A stretch of 64,000 nt of DNA from Agrobacterium salinitolerans (GTDB taxonomy: Bacteria; Pseudomonadota; Alphaproteobacteria; Rhizobiales; Rhizobiaceae): NCBI RefSeq assembly GCF_002008225.1, contig NZ_MRDH01000019.1:1-64000 (forward strand), in the 5' to 3' direction. The position numbers and the translations under genes were made by a program. Numbering within the stretch: position 1 is the first letter of the stretch; each line of letters begins with the position of its first letter. Of the stretch, positions 1 through 9,869 are shown in pieces. A model generated the notes under the pieces. The model worked only from the letters and a program-made list of their open reading frames with translations, searched no databases and was not told the DNA's origin.

Positions 1-75
1 TCAGGAGCAGGTTTCTTCAACATGTCCCAATGAATCATAAACCCCCAGCTCACGCCAGGGGTTTGTCAGCAGTCT

Positions 76-103
76 GAAGCGGCCCGAAGGCCGCTTCTTT
101 TTT
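76..103 (+). terminator. Hairpin with T tract, beside the 3' end of dnaA
   Basis: A 9-bp perfect stem (76-84 with 89-97, CGAA loop) is followed by six T on the + strand, so it is best read as a Rho-independent terminator for a + strand gene lying left of the window. Read on the minus strand it becomes a UUCG-loop hairpin directly after the dnaA stop and could protect or end the dnaA mRNA, although no U tract follows. A weaker stem (39-45 with 58-64) lies just upstream. Confidence 0.6.
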
Positions 104-1664
104 ATGCGTTGTTTTCGTTGATCAGGCGCTTCAGCAACTCGACCTCATGGCCGAGCTTGGTGTCGCCGGAGATCAGCTCCTCGATCTTGCGCACGGCGTG
201 CAGAACCGTGGTGTGATCGCGACCACCGAACCGGCGGCCAATCTCCGGGAAAGACCGAGGCGTCAGCATCTTGGCGAGATACATGGCGATCTGGCGCGGT
301 TTGACGATGACGCGGGTACGACGGTTGGATACCAGCTCCTGCCGTGACACATTATAATGCTTGGCAACGATGCGCTGAATATCCTCGATACGCACACGCT
401 TGGCTTCCCCCGTCCCGACAAGATGCGACAGCAACTCATCGACACGATCGACCGAAAGGTTCGGCTCGAAAGAGCGGCGGAACATCAGCTGGTTGAAGGC
501 GCCTTCCAGCTCGCGACCGCTGGCGGTCACGCTTTTCGCCACATGGGTCAGGATTTCGTCCGAAATCTCGAAAGACGGATCGTCCTGACGGGCCGAGCCG
601 AGGCGGCGGTTGAGCATTTCGTAGCGCATGTCGTAGTCAGGGCCTTCGATCTCGATCGCCATACCGCCCTGAAGACGGGAACGGACGCGCGGATCGAGGG
701 ATTCCAGCTCCCAGGGCGCACGGTCAGCTGCGACCACGACCTGCTTGGCGCTATCAAGCAGCATGTTTAGCAGGTGGCAGAATTCGTGCTGGATCATCTT
801 GCCCTGCAGGAACTGCATGTCGTCGATCACGAGCAGGTCGATATTGCGAAGCGTGTCCTTCAGCGTCAGCGCATCATTATCGCGGATCGCGGTCGCGAAA
901 CGCCACATGAAATATTCGGCCGTCAGATAGACGACGCGCGGATTGCGCGGGCTGTCGATCGCCGCATTGGCGATGGCCTGCAGAAGATGTGTCTTGCCGA
1001 GGCCAACACCTGCATGAATGAACAGCGGATTGAAGCGCACGGCGCCGGCACCGGCTTCCGCGATTGTTTTTGCCGCCGCTAGCGCGACACGGTTGGACGA
1101 GCCTTCGACAAAGGTATCGAAGGTAAAACGTGTATCGAGCGGCGAGCCGAACAGCGGCCCGGAACCACCCTGGCGCAATGTCGCCTGCGCCGCAGCAGGC
1201 TGTGCCGCAGGCGCCGTCGCGGGCTGCGACGGAATAAAGGACTTGTTACGCGGAGCCGCACCGACCTCTTGAGCGGGCTGTGCCCGTTCTTCAGTCTGCG
1301 CCGGGCGAACCGGACGGCTGGCCGAGCGGACAAGAATCTCCACCTTCAGCACATCCGGATCCTCGCTCTGGACGAGGTTGGTGATCAGATCCATGTAACG
1401 GTTGTTGATCCAGGACTTCAGAAAGGTCGTCGGAACGGTAAAGCGAACGACGCTTTTCGAAACGGTATGGAGTTTGAGCCGTGCGAACCAGCTTGCATAG
1501 ACCTCGGGACCAACCTGTGCCTTGAGCCGTGCGCTAAAACGTTCAAACAGCGCATCATGCATCATTGCCGATTTATCCCCTGCCGCATCTGAGCAAGCTG
1601 CATCACATGCCTTTGGTGCGCGGTCCCCATCAGCCACCGCACCCATCGCCAAATTCAATTGCAT
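102..1664 (-). CDS. dnaA: Chromosomal replication initiator protein DnaA
   Basis: DnaA is the AAA+ initiator that binds DnaA boxes and melts the origin. With a start at 1664 the protein has 520 residues. Domain I begins around [14 protein letters not shown]. The Walker A motif GVGLGKTH lies near residue 219, Walker B LLVIDD near 277, and the DNA-binding signature [11 protein letters not shown] near 480, about 40 residues from the C-terminus. Start choice: the frame is open to 1748. ATG 1664 has an AAAGG-type SD, while ATG 1565 sits exactly where domain I begins and is a good alternative, because the residues between are low-complexity. It lies downstream of rpsT on the same strand, separated by a long regulatory region. 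The gene is far from dnaN, as is usual in Alphaproteobacteria. Confidence 0.97.
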   Translation of the reverse strand: MQLNLAMGAVADGDRAPKACDAACSDAAGDKSAMMHDALFERFSARLKAQVGPEVYASWFARLKLHTVSKSVVRFTVPTTFLKSWINNRYMDLITNLVQSEDPDVLKVEILVRSASRPVRPAQTEERAQPAQEVGAAPRNKSFIPSQPATAPAAQPAAAQATLRQGGSGPLFGSPLDTRFTFDTFVEGSSNRVALAAAKTIAEAGAGAVRFNPLFIHAGVGLGKTHLLQAIANAAIDSPRNPRVVYLTAEYFMWRFATAIRDNDALTLKDTLRNIDLLVIDDMQFLQGKMIQHEFCHLLNMLLDSAKQVVVAADRAPWELESLDPRVRSRLQGGMAIEIEGPDYDMRYEMLNRRLGSARQDDPSFEISDEILTHVAKSVTASGRELEGAFNQLMFRRSFEPNLSVDRVDELLSHLVGTGEAKRVRIEDIQRIVAKHYNVSRQELVSNRRTRVIVKPRQIAMYLAKMLTPRSFPEIGRRFGGRDHTTVLHAVRKIEELISGDTKLGHEVELLKRLINENNA

Positions 1665-2380
1665 ATTGCCGCCTTTCAAATTGCCAATCATAGCCTGACG
1701 ATCAAATATCGACCGCCAGGGATCCCCCTCGTTTATTTTTGCCCCCAACGTTCCCCTCGAAAGAACGTCAAAGACGAGTACTTGTTTGCGAGCCGGTTAT
1801 CCCATTTCACTCCCCTTCATGGAGAGACCTGCGACACGCTAAAAACGCTCCTTTCGCTACAACCTTAAGGCGCATTCTTGAGGACAAAAAACTCCTGCCC
1901 GTTCCGGAGACCGAAACGGCGCAAAAAGCTCCATGACCTGAAAAAACGGACCCCGAAAGACCCGCCAGCAAGAAGGTGAATATCGTCGATACGATCATCG
2001 AGATAATCTGTGGACTGAGATCCGCACCCCTTGTTGAAATGCATTTAGGCAGGATCATGGGGAGAGATCAATGGCGTTTTTTCTGCAAAAACTCAGATCG
2101 GCCATTGACTCGCAAAGGCCGTTTTGCATCACCGACGGGGTGCTAAGCAGAATCGCTTATGAATCAATGAGATTCAATTTTGGCATTTTTTGAGAACCGA
2201 TTTTGGCAAAAAAATAAAAATCTTCTTGACTCAAAACTAGCTGCGACTTCCGTAGAGAAAGCCTCCTAGCTTTCTGAAGACCTCCAGCAAGCTATTGTTT
2301 TTATTATAAATTTCCTGTCGTCCATCTGACATGCGTTTGTCACGTTACGGCAGCAATGGTTAACGGGCAGTTAGAATCAC
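1665..2380. promoter_or_regulatory. Long dnaA upstream region rich in GANTC sites
   Basis: About 715 bp without a convincing gene separate dnaA from the rpsT terminator. It is AT-rich between 2150 and 2350 and should hold the dnaA promoter. GANTC sites, the CcrM methylation target of Alphaproteobacteria, occur at 2107, 2150, 2161, 2171, 2228 and 2374. That is six in about 270 bp, where roughly one would be expected by chance. Only weak DnaA-box-like strings are present (TTATCCCAT at about 1797), so this is not a convincing origin. Short frames here lack coding character. Confidence 0.6.
2225..2305 (+). ncRNA. Candidate small RNA or leader with two alternative hairpins
   Basis: The + strand can form hairpin 1 (2256-2262 with 2269-2275, loop CTCCTA) or hairpin 2 (2267-2272 with 2289-2294). 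Both use the TAGCTT segment, so they exclude each other. Hairpin 2 is followed by a T-rich run (TTGTTTTTATT), like a terminator. Both loops carry CCTCC, complementary to Shine-Dalgarno sequences, a feature of several alphaproteobacterial sRNAs. A possible -35 (TTGAGA, 2190) with AATAAA (2213) lies upstream, and CTTGAC occurs at 2225. No promoter is certain, and the elements could instead belong to the opposite-strand dnaA leader. Confidence 0.22.
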
Positions 2381-2410
2381 AAAAAGCCCGGTCAAAAGAC
2401 CAGGCTTTTT
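2381..2410 (-). terminator. Terminator of rpsT (bidirectional hairpin)
   Basis: The A5-GCC/GGC-T5 hairpin, with stem GGTC/GACC and an AAAA loop, lies 25 bp after the rpsT stop and has A/T tracts on both sides. It can therefore terminate rpsT transcription and also + strand transcription from the dnaA upstream region. Confidence 0.8.
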
Positions 2411-2435
2411 GAATAATTATTTGTGATTAGCCGGA

Positions 2436-2702
2436 TTAGGCGGAAAGAGCCTTAACGCGCTGTGCAAGACGCGACACCTTGCGGGATGCCGTGTTGCCAT
2501 GCAGAACGCCGCGGGTCGCTGCGCGCTGGATCTCAGGCTGGGCTGCCTTCAGAGCTTCGGTGGCGACTGCCAGATCACCGGTAGCGATTGCTTCCTCGAC
2601 CTTGCGGATGAAGCCGCGAACGCGCGAACGGCGAGCCTTGTTGACTGCGGTACGGCGAGCGATCTTGCGGGTCGCCTTTTTCGCCGAAGTTGTATTGGCC
2701 AT
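2436..2702 (-). CDS. rpsT: 30S ribosomal protein S20
   Basis: S20 is a small helical 16S rRNA-binding protein placed early in 30S assembly. The 88-residue product is the family length. It is Lys/Arg/Ala-rich with the typical N-terminus [20 protein letters not shown] and the repeated [12 protein letters not shown]...VE pattern of S20. The start has a GAGAGG SD 9 nt upstream and the gene ends in a strong terminator at 2381-2410. The rpsT-dnaA order on one strand is common in Rhizobiales. Confidence 0.97.
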   Translation of the reverse strand: MANTTSAKKATRKIARRTAVNKARRSRVRGFIRKVEEAIATGDLAVATEALKAAQPEIQRAATRGVLHGNTASRKVSRLAQRVKALSA

Positions 2703-2897
2703 GTATGCCTCTCTTCGAATTCAAACCAAATTCCGCAACCATAGGATCGGGTCGTTCGAAGACCTCACGTAACCCAAGAATGCGGGAGTAATTTCGGACA
2801 AGCCGGATGGCTTTCCTTAACCGTGGGCGGGCATATACCGCTAAAGCTTACGCCCGTCAACGCGCAAAACGCTTAAAAGCGCCGATATTCCGAATCC

Positions 2898-3671
2898 TTA
2901 GCGATTCCGGAAAGCGGGTTTGCGCTTTTCGACGAAGGCGGCCATGCCCTCCTTCTGATCCGCCGTGGCGAACAGCGACTGGAAGGATCGTCTTTCATAT
3001 CGCAGTCCTTCCGAAAGCGGGACTTCAAAGGAGCGGTTGACGCTTTCCTTGGCCATGAGAACGGAAGCACGCGACAGGGAAGCGATGCGGGTTGCCGCCT
3101 CCACCGCCTCATCCATGAGATTTGCAGCCGGTACGACACGCGACACGAGGCCGGCCCGCTCGGCTTCCGCCGCGTCCATCATGCGTCCGGTCAGAACCAG
3201 ATCCATGGCCTTCGCCTTGCCCACTGCCCGTGTCAGCCGCTGCGAGCCCCCCATGCCGGGAATGACGCCGAGGGTGATTTCCGGCTGGCCGAACTTCGCC
3301 GTCTCCGAAGCGATGATGAAATCGCACATCATCGCCAGTTCGCAGCCGCCGCCGAGCGCAAAGCCGGATACGGCGGCGATGACCGGCTTGCGGGTGGCCG
3401 CAACCTCGTCCCAGCCGCCGAGAAAATCGCCGACATAGGCGTCGACGAAATCCAGCCCCTGCATTTCCTTGATGTCAGCGCCCGCCGCAAATGCCTTTTC
3501 CGAGCCCGTGATAATAATCGCACCGATGGAATCATCGGCGGAGAAGGAAGAAAGAATGTGCCGCAGCTCTTTCAGAAGCACCGAATTGAGGGCGTTGAGC
3601 GCCTTGGGTCGGTTGAGGGTGATGATGCCCACCTCATCGCGTTTCTCGACCAGTATCGTTTCATAGTCCAC
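2898..3671 (-). CDS. Enoyl-CoA hydratase (crotonase family)
   Basis: Predicted to hydrate trans-2-enoyl-CoA to 3-hydroxyacyl-CoA in fatty-acid oxidation. The 257-residue form starts at GTG 3671, preceded by GGAGAAGAGGAG. This gives the normal crotonase length and N-terminus ([20 protein letters not shown]), whereas the open frame extends to 3899 without family similarity. Visible crotonase features are the oxyanion-hole segment [11 protein letters not shown], the [15 protein letters not shown] loop with the first catalytic Glu, and the second Glu in [16 protein letters not shown]. It lies downstream of mutM on the same strand, 34 bp away. A fadB1/paaF-like role is possible, but substrate chain length cannot be read from sequence. 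Confidence 0.92.
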   Translation of the reverse strand: MDYETILVEKRDEVGIITLNRPKALNALNSVLLKELRHILSSFSADDSIGAIIITGSEKAFAAGADIKEMQGLDFVDAYVGDFLGGWDEVAATRKPVIAAVSGFALGGGCELAMMCDFIIASETAKFGQPEITLGVIPGMGGSQRLTRAVGKAKAMDLVLTGRMMDAAEAERAGLVSRVVPAANLMDEAVEAATRIASLSRASVLMAKESVNRSFEVPLSEGLRYERRSFQSLFATADQKEGMAAFVEKRKPAFRNR

Positions 3672-3705
3672 GGCAATCTCCTCTTCTCCGTAATTTGCGG
3701 CACCG

Positions 3706-4602
3706 CTATTTCTGGCAGGCGGCGCAATAGAAGGTAGAACGACCGGCCTGTACCACCCTTTCAACCGTACCCCCGCAGCCGGGTGTCCGGCAAGGCTGGC
3801 CTTCCTGGTCGTAGACCGAAAAGGAATGCTGGAAATAACCGAGCGTTCCGTCCGTCTGTATATGGTCTCGCAATGAGGAGCCGCCCGCGGCGATCGCATC
3901 CGCGATCACGTCGCGGATTTTCTCCGTCAGATCGATGAGCTGCGCTTTGGGTTTGCCACCTTTCGTCACCAGCGTTCCCGCTGCCCGCAAGGGTGAAAGA
4001 TGCGCGCGCCACAGCGCCTCGCAGACATAGATATTGCCGAGACCGGCAATGACCTTCTGGTCCAGCAACGTGCTTTTAAGAGGCTGGCTTTTGCCCGCAA
4101 ACCGGCTTGCCAGATAATCGGCGCTCAGCGCATTGCCGGTCGGCTCCGGGCCAAGTTCTGCAAAAGCGGGGTAAAGATCGAGCCTGTTGCGCTCCACCAG
4201 ATGCATGAAACCGAAGCGGCGCGGATCATTATAGATGACGCAGACGCGCTCTTCCCCTTTATCCAGATGAAAGACGACATGGTCATGCTTGCCGTTCTTG
4301 GAACGGGCATAATGAAACGTGCCGGGCGCTTCACCGCCCTCACCCATTTCCGCCTCAATGCGGAACGAGCCGGACATGCCGAGATGGGACACGATCGTCA
4401 GCCCGCCCTCCAGCTCGATGAGGAGATATTTCGCCCTGCGCCCAAGCGAGATGATCGTCTTTCCCTCAATAAGCTCTGCGAAATCCTCTGGAAACGGAAA
4501 CCGCAGATCGGGGCGCCCGAGATGAAGCTTGCGGACCTTTGCACCTTCCATGGCAGGCGCAAGGCCGCGTCTGACCGTTTCGACTTCCGGCAATTCTGGC
4601 AT
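3706..4602 (-). CDS. mutM: Bifunctional formamidopyrimidine-DNA glycosylase / AP lyase
   Basis: MutM (Fpg) excises 8-oxoguanine and formamidopyrimidines in base-excision repair. The chosen ATG at 4602 gives the required N-terminus [14 protein letters not shown], in which the mature Pro is the Schiff-base nucleophile and Glu follows it; the frame runs on to 4683 but that extension would bury the catalytic proline. Also visible are a conserved Lys in [10 protein letters not shown], the [13 protein letters not shown] helix, and a C-terminal zinc finger with CRTPGC and CAACQK. At 298 residues it is slightly longer than the roughly 270-residue E. coli enzyme, with an insertion around the [13 protein letters not shown] segment. 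It is divergent from ubiE. Confidence 0.97.
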   Translation of the reverse strand: MPELPEVETVRRGLAPAMEGAKVRKLHLGRPDLRFPFPEDFAELIEGKTIISLGRRAKYLLIELEGGLTIVSHLGMSGSFRIEAEMGEGGEAPGTFHYARSKNGKHDHVVFHLDKGEERVCVIYNDPRRFGFMHLVERNRLDLYPAFAELGPEPTGNALSADYLASRFAGKSQPLKSTLLDQKVIAGLGNIYVCEALWRAHLSPLRAAGTLVTKGGKPKAQLIDLTEKIRDVIADAIAAGGSSLRDHIQTDGTLGYFQHSFSVYDQEGQPCRTPGCGGTVERVVQAGRSTFYCAACQK

Positions 4603-4745
4603 CTGGCTTATCCGACAGTTTATCGTTAGGACCATGTGGTCTATAGAGTGCACGCGAAATGTCGCGCCCAGGCGATGCGGCAACAGATAGCGTTGCCATG
4701 GCGTTTCCGCTATGGTCCGCCACGCAATAAATATGGAGACAGACG

Positions 4746-5522
4746 ATGACCGACGCCCGTACCACTGCCCAAGGCGGCATGGAAACGTCCTATGGCTTCC
4801 ACAAGGTGGACGAAGGCAAGAAGCAGGGGCTGGTCAACGAGGTCTTCCATAAGGTGGCCAAGCGCTACGACATCATGAACGATGTGATGTCGGCCGGCCT
4901 GCACCGGCTGTGGAAGGACGCCATGGTCTCCTCGCTTTCGCCGCGCAAGGATCCTTCCTACAGGATTCTGGACGTGGCGGGCGGCACCGGCGACATCGCC
5001 TTCCGCATCATCGAAGCCTCCAACCGCCTGGCGCACGCCACGGTTCTCGATATCAACGGCTCGATGCTGGCCGTCGGTGAAGAACGCGCAGCAAAAAAGA
5101 AGCTTTCCGGTAATCTGACCTTCGTTGAGGCCAATGCCGAGGAGCTGCCCTTCGAGGCGAATACATTCGACGCGTATACGATCGCATTCGGCATTCGCAA
5201 CGTGCCGCGCATCGATGTCGCGCTGAAGGAGGCCCATCGCGTGCTGAAACGTGGCGGACGGCTGCTGGTGCTGGAGTTTTCCGAAGTCGAAATGCCGCTG
5301 CTTGACCGCGTTTATGACGCCTGGTCGTTCAACGCCATTCCGCAATTCGGCAAGATGATCACCGGCGATGCCGAGCCCTATCAATATCTGGTCGAGTCGA
5401 TCCGCAAATTCCCCAATCAGGAGGATTTTGCCACGATGATCCGCACCGCCGGCTTTTCCCGCATCACCTATACCAACTATACCGGCGGCATCGCCGCCCT
5501 GCATTCCGGCTGGAAGCTCTAA
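4746..5522 (+). CDS. ubiE: Demethylmenaquinone/demethoxyubiquinol C-methyltransferase UbiE
   Basis: SAM-dependent methyltransferase of ubiquinone biosynthesis. The 258-residue length fits the family. Signatures are [34 protein letters not shown] motif [24 protein letters not shown], and the family signature around [24 protein letters not shown]. The C-terminal HSGWKL is typical. ubiB starts 36 bp downstream, forming the usual rhizobial ubiE-ubiB pair. Confidence 0.96.
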   Translation: MTDARTTAQGGMETSYGFHKVDEGKKQGLVNEVFHKVAKRYDIMNDVMSAGLHRLWKDAMVSSLSPRKDPSYRILDVAGGTGDIAFRIIEASNRLAHATVLDINGSMLAVGEERAAKKKLSGNLTFVEANAEELPFEANTFDAYTIAFGIRNVPRIDVALKEAHRVLKRGGRLLVLEFSEVEMPLLDRVYDAWSFNAIPQFGKMITGDAEPYQYLVESIRKFPNQEDFATMIRTAGFSRITYTNYTGGIAALHSGWKL

Positions 5523-5558
5523 GACCATGGCCGGCAGACGCAGGAGACAAGCATAAGC

Positions 5559-7133
5559 ATGAGTACTTTGGGCGCATATTTCCGCCTCGCAAGGGTTGGC
5601 TGGGTTCTCGTGCGCGAAGGTGTCGTGCTGGCCCTGCCTTCCGATGACCTGCCTGCTCCCGCCCAATTGTTAAAAGCGCTGCTGAAGCCTTTCGCCCGCA
5701 GCAAGGCGAAAAGGGCGCAACGCAGCGACCGTCTGGCGGTGGCTGTCGAGCGGCTTGGCCCATCCTATGTGAAGATGGGTCAATTTCTCGCCACCCGGCC
5801 GGATGTGGTGGGCGCCGACTTCGCCGACGATCTCGCGAGCCTTCAGGACCGCATGGCCTTCTTCCCGGCGGCTGCGGCGAAGGCGAATATCGAGGGCTCG
5901 CTCGGACGGTCGGTTTCGGAGCTTTACAGAGAATTCGGTGACCCGATCGCCGCCGCCTCCATTGCCCAGGTGCACCCTGCCATCGTGGATACGCCAAAGG
6001 GACCGCGCAAGGTGGCCGTCAAGGTCATTCGACCCGGCGTGCGCCAGCGTTTCCAGAACGATCTCGAGGCGATGTATCTGATCGCCGATCTGCAGCAGCG
6101 TTTCGTCCGCTCCGCCCGCCGCCTACGCCCCGTCGAGGTGACACGCACGCTGGAGCAGACCACCAAGATCGAGATGGATCTGCGGCTCGAGGCCGCCGCT
6201 CTTTCCGAACTTGCGGAGAACACCAAGGACGATCCCGGGTTCCGGGTTCCCGAGGTCGATTGGGAGCGCACCGGGCGTGATGTCGTCACCATGGAGTGGA
6301 TCGACGGCGTCAAGATGTCGAACATCGAAGGGTTGAAGGCCGCCGGCCATGACCTGAACAAACTTGCCGACACACTGATCCAGTCCTTCCTGCGGCACAC
6401 GCTGCGCGATGGTTTTTTCCACGCCGACATGCATCCCGGCAATCTCTTCGTCGACGCTGAGGGCGAGATCGTCGCTGTCGACATGGGCATCGCCGGACGT
6501 CTTGGCAAAAAGGAACGCCGCTTCCTTGCCGAGATCCTCTACGGCTTCATTACCCGCGACTATATGCGGGTGGCTGAAGTGCATTTCGAGGCCGGTTACG
6601 TGCCGGGCCATCACGATAAAGCCAGTTTCGCGCAGGCGATCCGCGCCATTGGTGAACCGATCCACGGCCAGCCGGCCGAGACGATCTCCATGGGCAAGTT
6701 GCTGACGTTGCTGTTCGAAGTGACCGAACTTTTCGACATGGAAACGCGGCCGGAACTCGTGATGCTGCAAAAGACCATGGTGGTGGTGGAAGGCGTATCG
6801 CGCATGCTCAATCCGCGATTCAACATGTGGAAGGCGGCAGACCCGGTCGTCGGCGGCTGGATCAGGGACAATCTCGGCCCGAAGCGCATTGTCACCGATC
6901 TGAAGGACGGCATGAAGGCGGCCCTCAAGCTTGCCGAGGCAGCGCCGGAGATTGCGGCCAAGACGGAAAAGCTGCATTCGGAACTGATGTATATGAGCGA
7001 AAACGGCCTGCGTTTCGACACGCAGACGGCGGAAGCCATTGGCAAGGCGGAAGCGCGCCACACCAAATGGGGACGGGCGGCACTCTGGGTCATAGCGCTG
7101 ACGCTTGTTTACATCGCAATCAGGATAAGCTGA
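5559..7133 (+). CDS. ubiB: Ubiquinone biosynthesis kinase-like ATPase UbiB
   Basis: UbiB (ABC1/ADCK/COQ8) is an atypical protein-kinase-like membrane ATPase supporting the coenzyme Q biosynthetic complex. The 524-residue protein has the family-specific KxGQ segment (SYVKMGQFLATRPDVV, near residue 70), the kinase Lys segment PRKVAVKVIRPGVRQR, the catalytic-loop-like GFFHADMHPGNLFVD and metal-binding VDMGIAGRL. It ends in a hydrophobic anchor (ALWVIALTLVYIAIRI). It follows ubiE on the same strand and is likely co-transcribed with it. Confidence 0.95.
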   Translation: MSTLGAYFRLARVGWVLVREGVVLALPSDDLPAPAQLLKALLKPFARSKAKRAQRSDRLAVAVERLGPSYVKMGQFLATRPDVVGADFADDLASLQDRMAFFPAAAAKANIEGSLGRSVSELYREFGDPIAAASIAQVHPAIVDTPKGPRKVAVKVIRPGVRQRFQNDLEAMYLIADLQQRFVRSARRLRPVEVTRTLEQTTKIEMDLRLEAAALSELAENTKDDPGFRVPEVDWERTGRDVVTMEWIDGVKMSNIEGLKAAGHDLNKLADTLIQSFLRHTLRDGFFHADMHPGNLFVDAEGEIVAVDMGIAGRLGKKERRFLAEILYGFITRDYMRVAEVHFEAGYVPGHHDKASFAQAIRAIGEPIHGQPAETISMGKLLTLLFEVTELFDMETRPELVMLQKTMVVVEGVSRMLNPRFNMWKAADPVVGGWIRDNLGPKRIVTDLKDGMKAALKLAEAAPEIAAKTEKLHSELMYMSENGLRFDTQTAEAIGKAEARHTKWGRAALWVIALTLVYIAIRIS

Positions 7134-7299
7134 ACATTTCGGCACCGGTGAGTGCCATGTTTGTGTAATGCATTCGAGCGATAAAGGCCTGATCTCCAAT
7201 CGAGACAGGTGATCGATGCGGGGGTAAGGGCTGCTTTGACGCCGGCGCGAAATTGCGCCGGCGGTATAGACGAATGATGCCGGACGGGATTTGATTTTG

Positions 7300-8214
7300 A
7301 TGGCAAAAGCGCAGGTACTGAAAGAGGCTCTTTCCTATTCTTCCTGGCCGCTGGTGTTTGTCGGCGGCCTCGTGGGGTCCCATTTCGCTTTCGCGGGCAG
7401 CCATCCGATCGCTGCGTTTCTGGCTGTTTATGCCGGCGCGGTTCTGAGCCTGTTTCTTCTCGAGCGCTATATTCCCTATGAAGTCGAATGGCTTGAGGGT
7501 GACGGCGAGACCATGACCAGCATCGGTCACACGCTTTTGACGAAGGGGCTGGTACAGCTCGCTGCCGCCGCATCGGCAATCTTCCCGATGTTGGCCGCAA
7601 ATGTGCTGCAGCCGCTCGCAGCCATGCGTTTCGACCTGTGGCCATCGCATCTGCCAATGGTGGTTCAGGTCGCGCTTGCGGTGACGGTTGCCGAATTCGG
7701 CCTCTACTGGGCCCATCGCATCGCGCATGAAACCGTGTTCTTCTGGCGCTTCCATGCGCTGCATCACAGCGTCGTGCGGCTGTGGGTCGTAAATACCGGC
7801 CGCTTCCATGTGGCCGATTCCCTGTTCAAGATCGCGCTCAGCCAGATACCGCTTTATTTCATGGGTGCACCGCTCCAGGTCTTCTGGTGGCTGGGTGCCG
7901 TGACCGCATTCATAGGTATCTTGACCCATTGCAACGTCGATATGAAAACAGGGCTGCTCGACTACGTCTTCAGCACCCCGCGCCTGCACCGCTGGCACCA
8001 TTCCAAACAGCTTCCGGAAGGCAATACCAATTACGGCGAGAACCTCGTCATCTTCGATATTATCTTCGGCTCCTACCATAACCCCGACCGGCCATCATCC
8101 ACCGATATCGGCATCAAGGGTGAGATTGCGAAAGGATTCCTGCCGCAGCTTCTACAGCCTTTCACCAAGGAAGGCGTCCGCCAGATCGTCGGCAAGGACA
8201 CCAAACTCGACTGA
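7300..8214 (+). CDS. Sterol desaturase / fatty acid hydroxylase family membrane enzyme
   Basis: Integral-membrane di-iron oxygenase of the FA_hydroxylase superfamily; the substrate is unknown. The three histidine clusters are clear: HRIAHE, HALHHS and HRWHHS. Several hydrophobic segments occupy the N-terminal half. Start at ATG 7300 (304 residues), since the frame opens at TTG 7291 with only three extra residues. It sits alone between ubiB and the convergent mmcQ-coaBC pair. Possible substrates are hopanoids, ornithine lipids or fatty acyl chains; nothing in the context decides. Confidence 0.88.
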   Translation: MAKAQVLKEALSYSSWPLVFVGGLVGSHFAFAGSHPIAAFLAVYAGAVLSLFLLERYIPYEVEWLEGDGETMTSIGHTLLTKGLVQLAAAASAIFPMLAANVLQPLAAMRFDLWPSHLPMVVQVALAVTVAEFGLYWAHRIAHETVFFWRFHALHHSVVRLWVVNTGRFHVADSLFKIALSQIPLYFMGAPLQVFWWLGAVTAFIGILTHCNVDMKTGLLDYVFSTPRLHRWHHSKQLPEGNTNYGENLVIFDIIFGSYHNPDRPSSTDIGIKGEIAKGFLPQLLQPFTKEGVRQIVGKDTKLD

Positions 8215-8222
8215 ACCGAAGA

Positions 8223-8597
8223 CTACAGGGCGCGCGCAGTATCGATCACGATACCGAGTTCGCCCCGCAGTTTCCTGGTCAGGCCGGCTGCGACAAGCTC
8301 ATAGGAACGGCGCACATAGTGTTCCAGCTCTTCCTGTTCGAGCGGAGAATGATCGCCAATCGATATCCATTTGCGTTTGGCGAAATAGGGCGCCTGCCCT
8401 ATGCCTTCCAGCGAGGTCAGTATTTCGAAACTCTCTTCCGAGCATTTGACGACCAGCCGCCAGTCCTCCCGCTCGCCAAGCACGGCAAAGACCTTGTCGC
8501 CCACCTTGGCGACATGCGAATCCCACTGATCAACAAAACGCACGCCCGGCCATTTGCCGAGCACCTTGTCGAAAGTCTTGCGATCGAACAGGCTCAT
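8223..8597 (-). CDS. MmcQ/YjbR family DNA-binding-like protein
   Basis: A 124-residue protein of the MmcQ/YjbR fold (CyaY-like alpha/beta double wing). Recognised from the pattern MSLFDRKTFDKVLGKWPGV...DSHVAKVGDKVFAVLGE...VVKCSEE, the usual WISI strand (KRKWISIGD) and the LEHYVRRSYELVAAGLTRKLR helix. No biochemical function is established for most members. Its start codon overlaps the coaBC stop by 4 nt (ATGA), so the two are translationally coupled. Confidence 0.85.
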   Translation of the reverse strand: MSLFDRKTFDKVLGKWPGVRFVDQWDSHVAKVGDKVFAVLGEREDWRLVVKCSEESFEILTSLEGIGQAPYFAKRKWISIGDHSPLEQEELEHYVRRSYELVAAGLTRKLRGELGIVIDTARAL

Positions 8598-9799
8598 GCG
8601 AGTTTCTCCGCGATCAGGGCCGCCAGACGTTTTGCAACCTCGGCCTTGTCGAGATCCGGCCAGGCATCGATACCATCTGCGGAAATGATCTTCACGCTGT
8701 TGCGGTCTCCGCCCATGATGCCGGTTTCCGCCGAAACATCATTCGCGACGATATAATCCGCGCCCTTGCGCTCCAGCTTCGCCCGGCCGTTCTTCTCGAC
8801 ATCCTGCGTTTCGGCAGCGAAGCCCACCACAATCTTCGGGCGCTTTTCATGATGGCCGACGGTTTTGAGAATATCGGGATTTTCCGTCAGTTGCAGCGCC
8901 GGCGGCGCATCGCCCGGTTGCTTCTTGATCTTCTGTTCCGACGAGCCCATCACCCGCCAGTCGGCGACGGCGGCGACCATGACGGCGATATCCGCCGGCA
9001 GTCTCGATATTACCGCATCGCGCATCTCCTCGGCACGCTCGACATGGATCGTCGAGACCTCGGCAGGATCGGCGATGGTGACCGGGCCGGAAACAAGCGT
9101 GACCTCTGCCCCCAACTCAGCCAGAGCCGCCGCAATGGCATGGCCCTGCTTGCCCGAGGAGCGGTTGGCGATGTAGCGCACCGGGTCAATCGGTTCATGC
9201 GTGGGGCCGGAAGTCACGATGGCCGTTCTGCCCTTCAGGGGCTTTGGCCCCTCATCCAGCAGTGCGGCAACGGCTTCGACGATCTGCAATGGCTCGGCCA
9301 TGCGGCCAAAACCCGCCTCGTCCTTCTCCGCCATCTCGCCGGCCATGGGTCCGATGAAAAACACACCGTCTTTTTTCAGCGTTTCGACATTACGCAGCGT
9401 GGGCTTTGCCGCCCACATCTTCGGGTTCATCGCCGGTGCCGCCAGCACCTTTCGATCCGTCGCGAGAAGGACTGTGGAGGCAAGATCGTCTGCCAGACCA
9501 TTCGCCATCTTCGCCATCAGATCGGCGGTGGCGGGTGCGACCAGCACGAGATCGCAGTCGCGCGCCAGCCTGATATGGCCGACATCCTGTTCATCCTGCC
9601 GGGAAAAAAGCTCGGTGAAGACATGCGTGGCGGACAGCGCGCCGACAGCAAGCGGGGTGACGAATTCCTGCGCGCCCTTCGTCATGACCGGCGTCACCTG
9701 CGCGCCGCGCTCTTTCAGGCGACGGATGAGATCGAGGCTCTTATAGGCCGCGATGCCGCCAGAGATAATAAGGAGAATATGCTTGCCTGAAAGCGTCAT
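8594..9799 (-). CDS. coaBC: Phosphopantothenoylcysteine decarboxylase / phosphopantothenate-cysteine ligase
   Basis: Bifunctional enzyme making 4'-phosphopantetheine in coenzyme A biosynthesis. The N-terminal CoaC flavoprotein half shows GKHILLIISGGIAAYKSLDLIRRL, the ATADLMAKMANGLADDL segment and PAMNPKMW. The C-terminal CoaB half shows VTSGPTHEPIDPVRYIANRSSGKQG and the KKQPGDAPPALQL lysine segment. ATG 9799 gives 401 residues, close to the family size; the frame opens 7 codons earlier. The downstream mmcQ gene overlaps it by 4 nt. Confidence 0.96.
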   Translation of the reverse strand: MTLSGKHILLIISGGIAAYKSLDLIRRLKERGAQVTPVMTKGAQEFVTPLAVGALSATHVFTELFSRQDEQDVGHIRLARDCDLVLVAPATADLMAKMANGLADDLASTVLLATDRKVLAAPAMNPKMWAAKPTLRNVETLKKDGVFFIGPMAGEMAEKDEAGFGRMAEPLQIVEAVAALLDEGPKPLKGRTAIVTSGPTHEPIDPVRYIANRSSGKQGHAIAAALAELGAEVTLVSGPVTIADPAEVSTIHVERAEEMRDAVISRLPADIAVMVAAVADWRVMGSSEQKIKKQPGDAPPALQLTENPDILKTVGHHEKRPKIVVGFAAETQDVEKNGRAKLERKGADYIVANDVSAETGIMGGDRNSVKIISADGIDAWPDLDKAEVAKRLAALIAEKLA

Positions 9800-9869
9800 G
9801 ATGCCGGACCAGTTTCCCATTTCACCGGGAAACTAAGCCCTTGGCATACAAAGTGCAATCACGCCTTTA

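Noticed and set aside
1665..2380. Chromosomal origin next to dnaA
   Set aside because: No cluster of good DnaA boxes (only weak TTATCCCAT-like strings). In Alphaproteobacteria the origin usually lies elsewhere, near hemE.
3672..3899. N-terminal extension of the enoyl-CoA hydratase
   Set aside because: The extension overlaps the mutM 3' end and lacks crotonase similarity; GTG 3671 has a strong SD.
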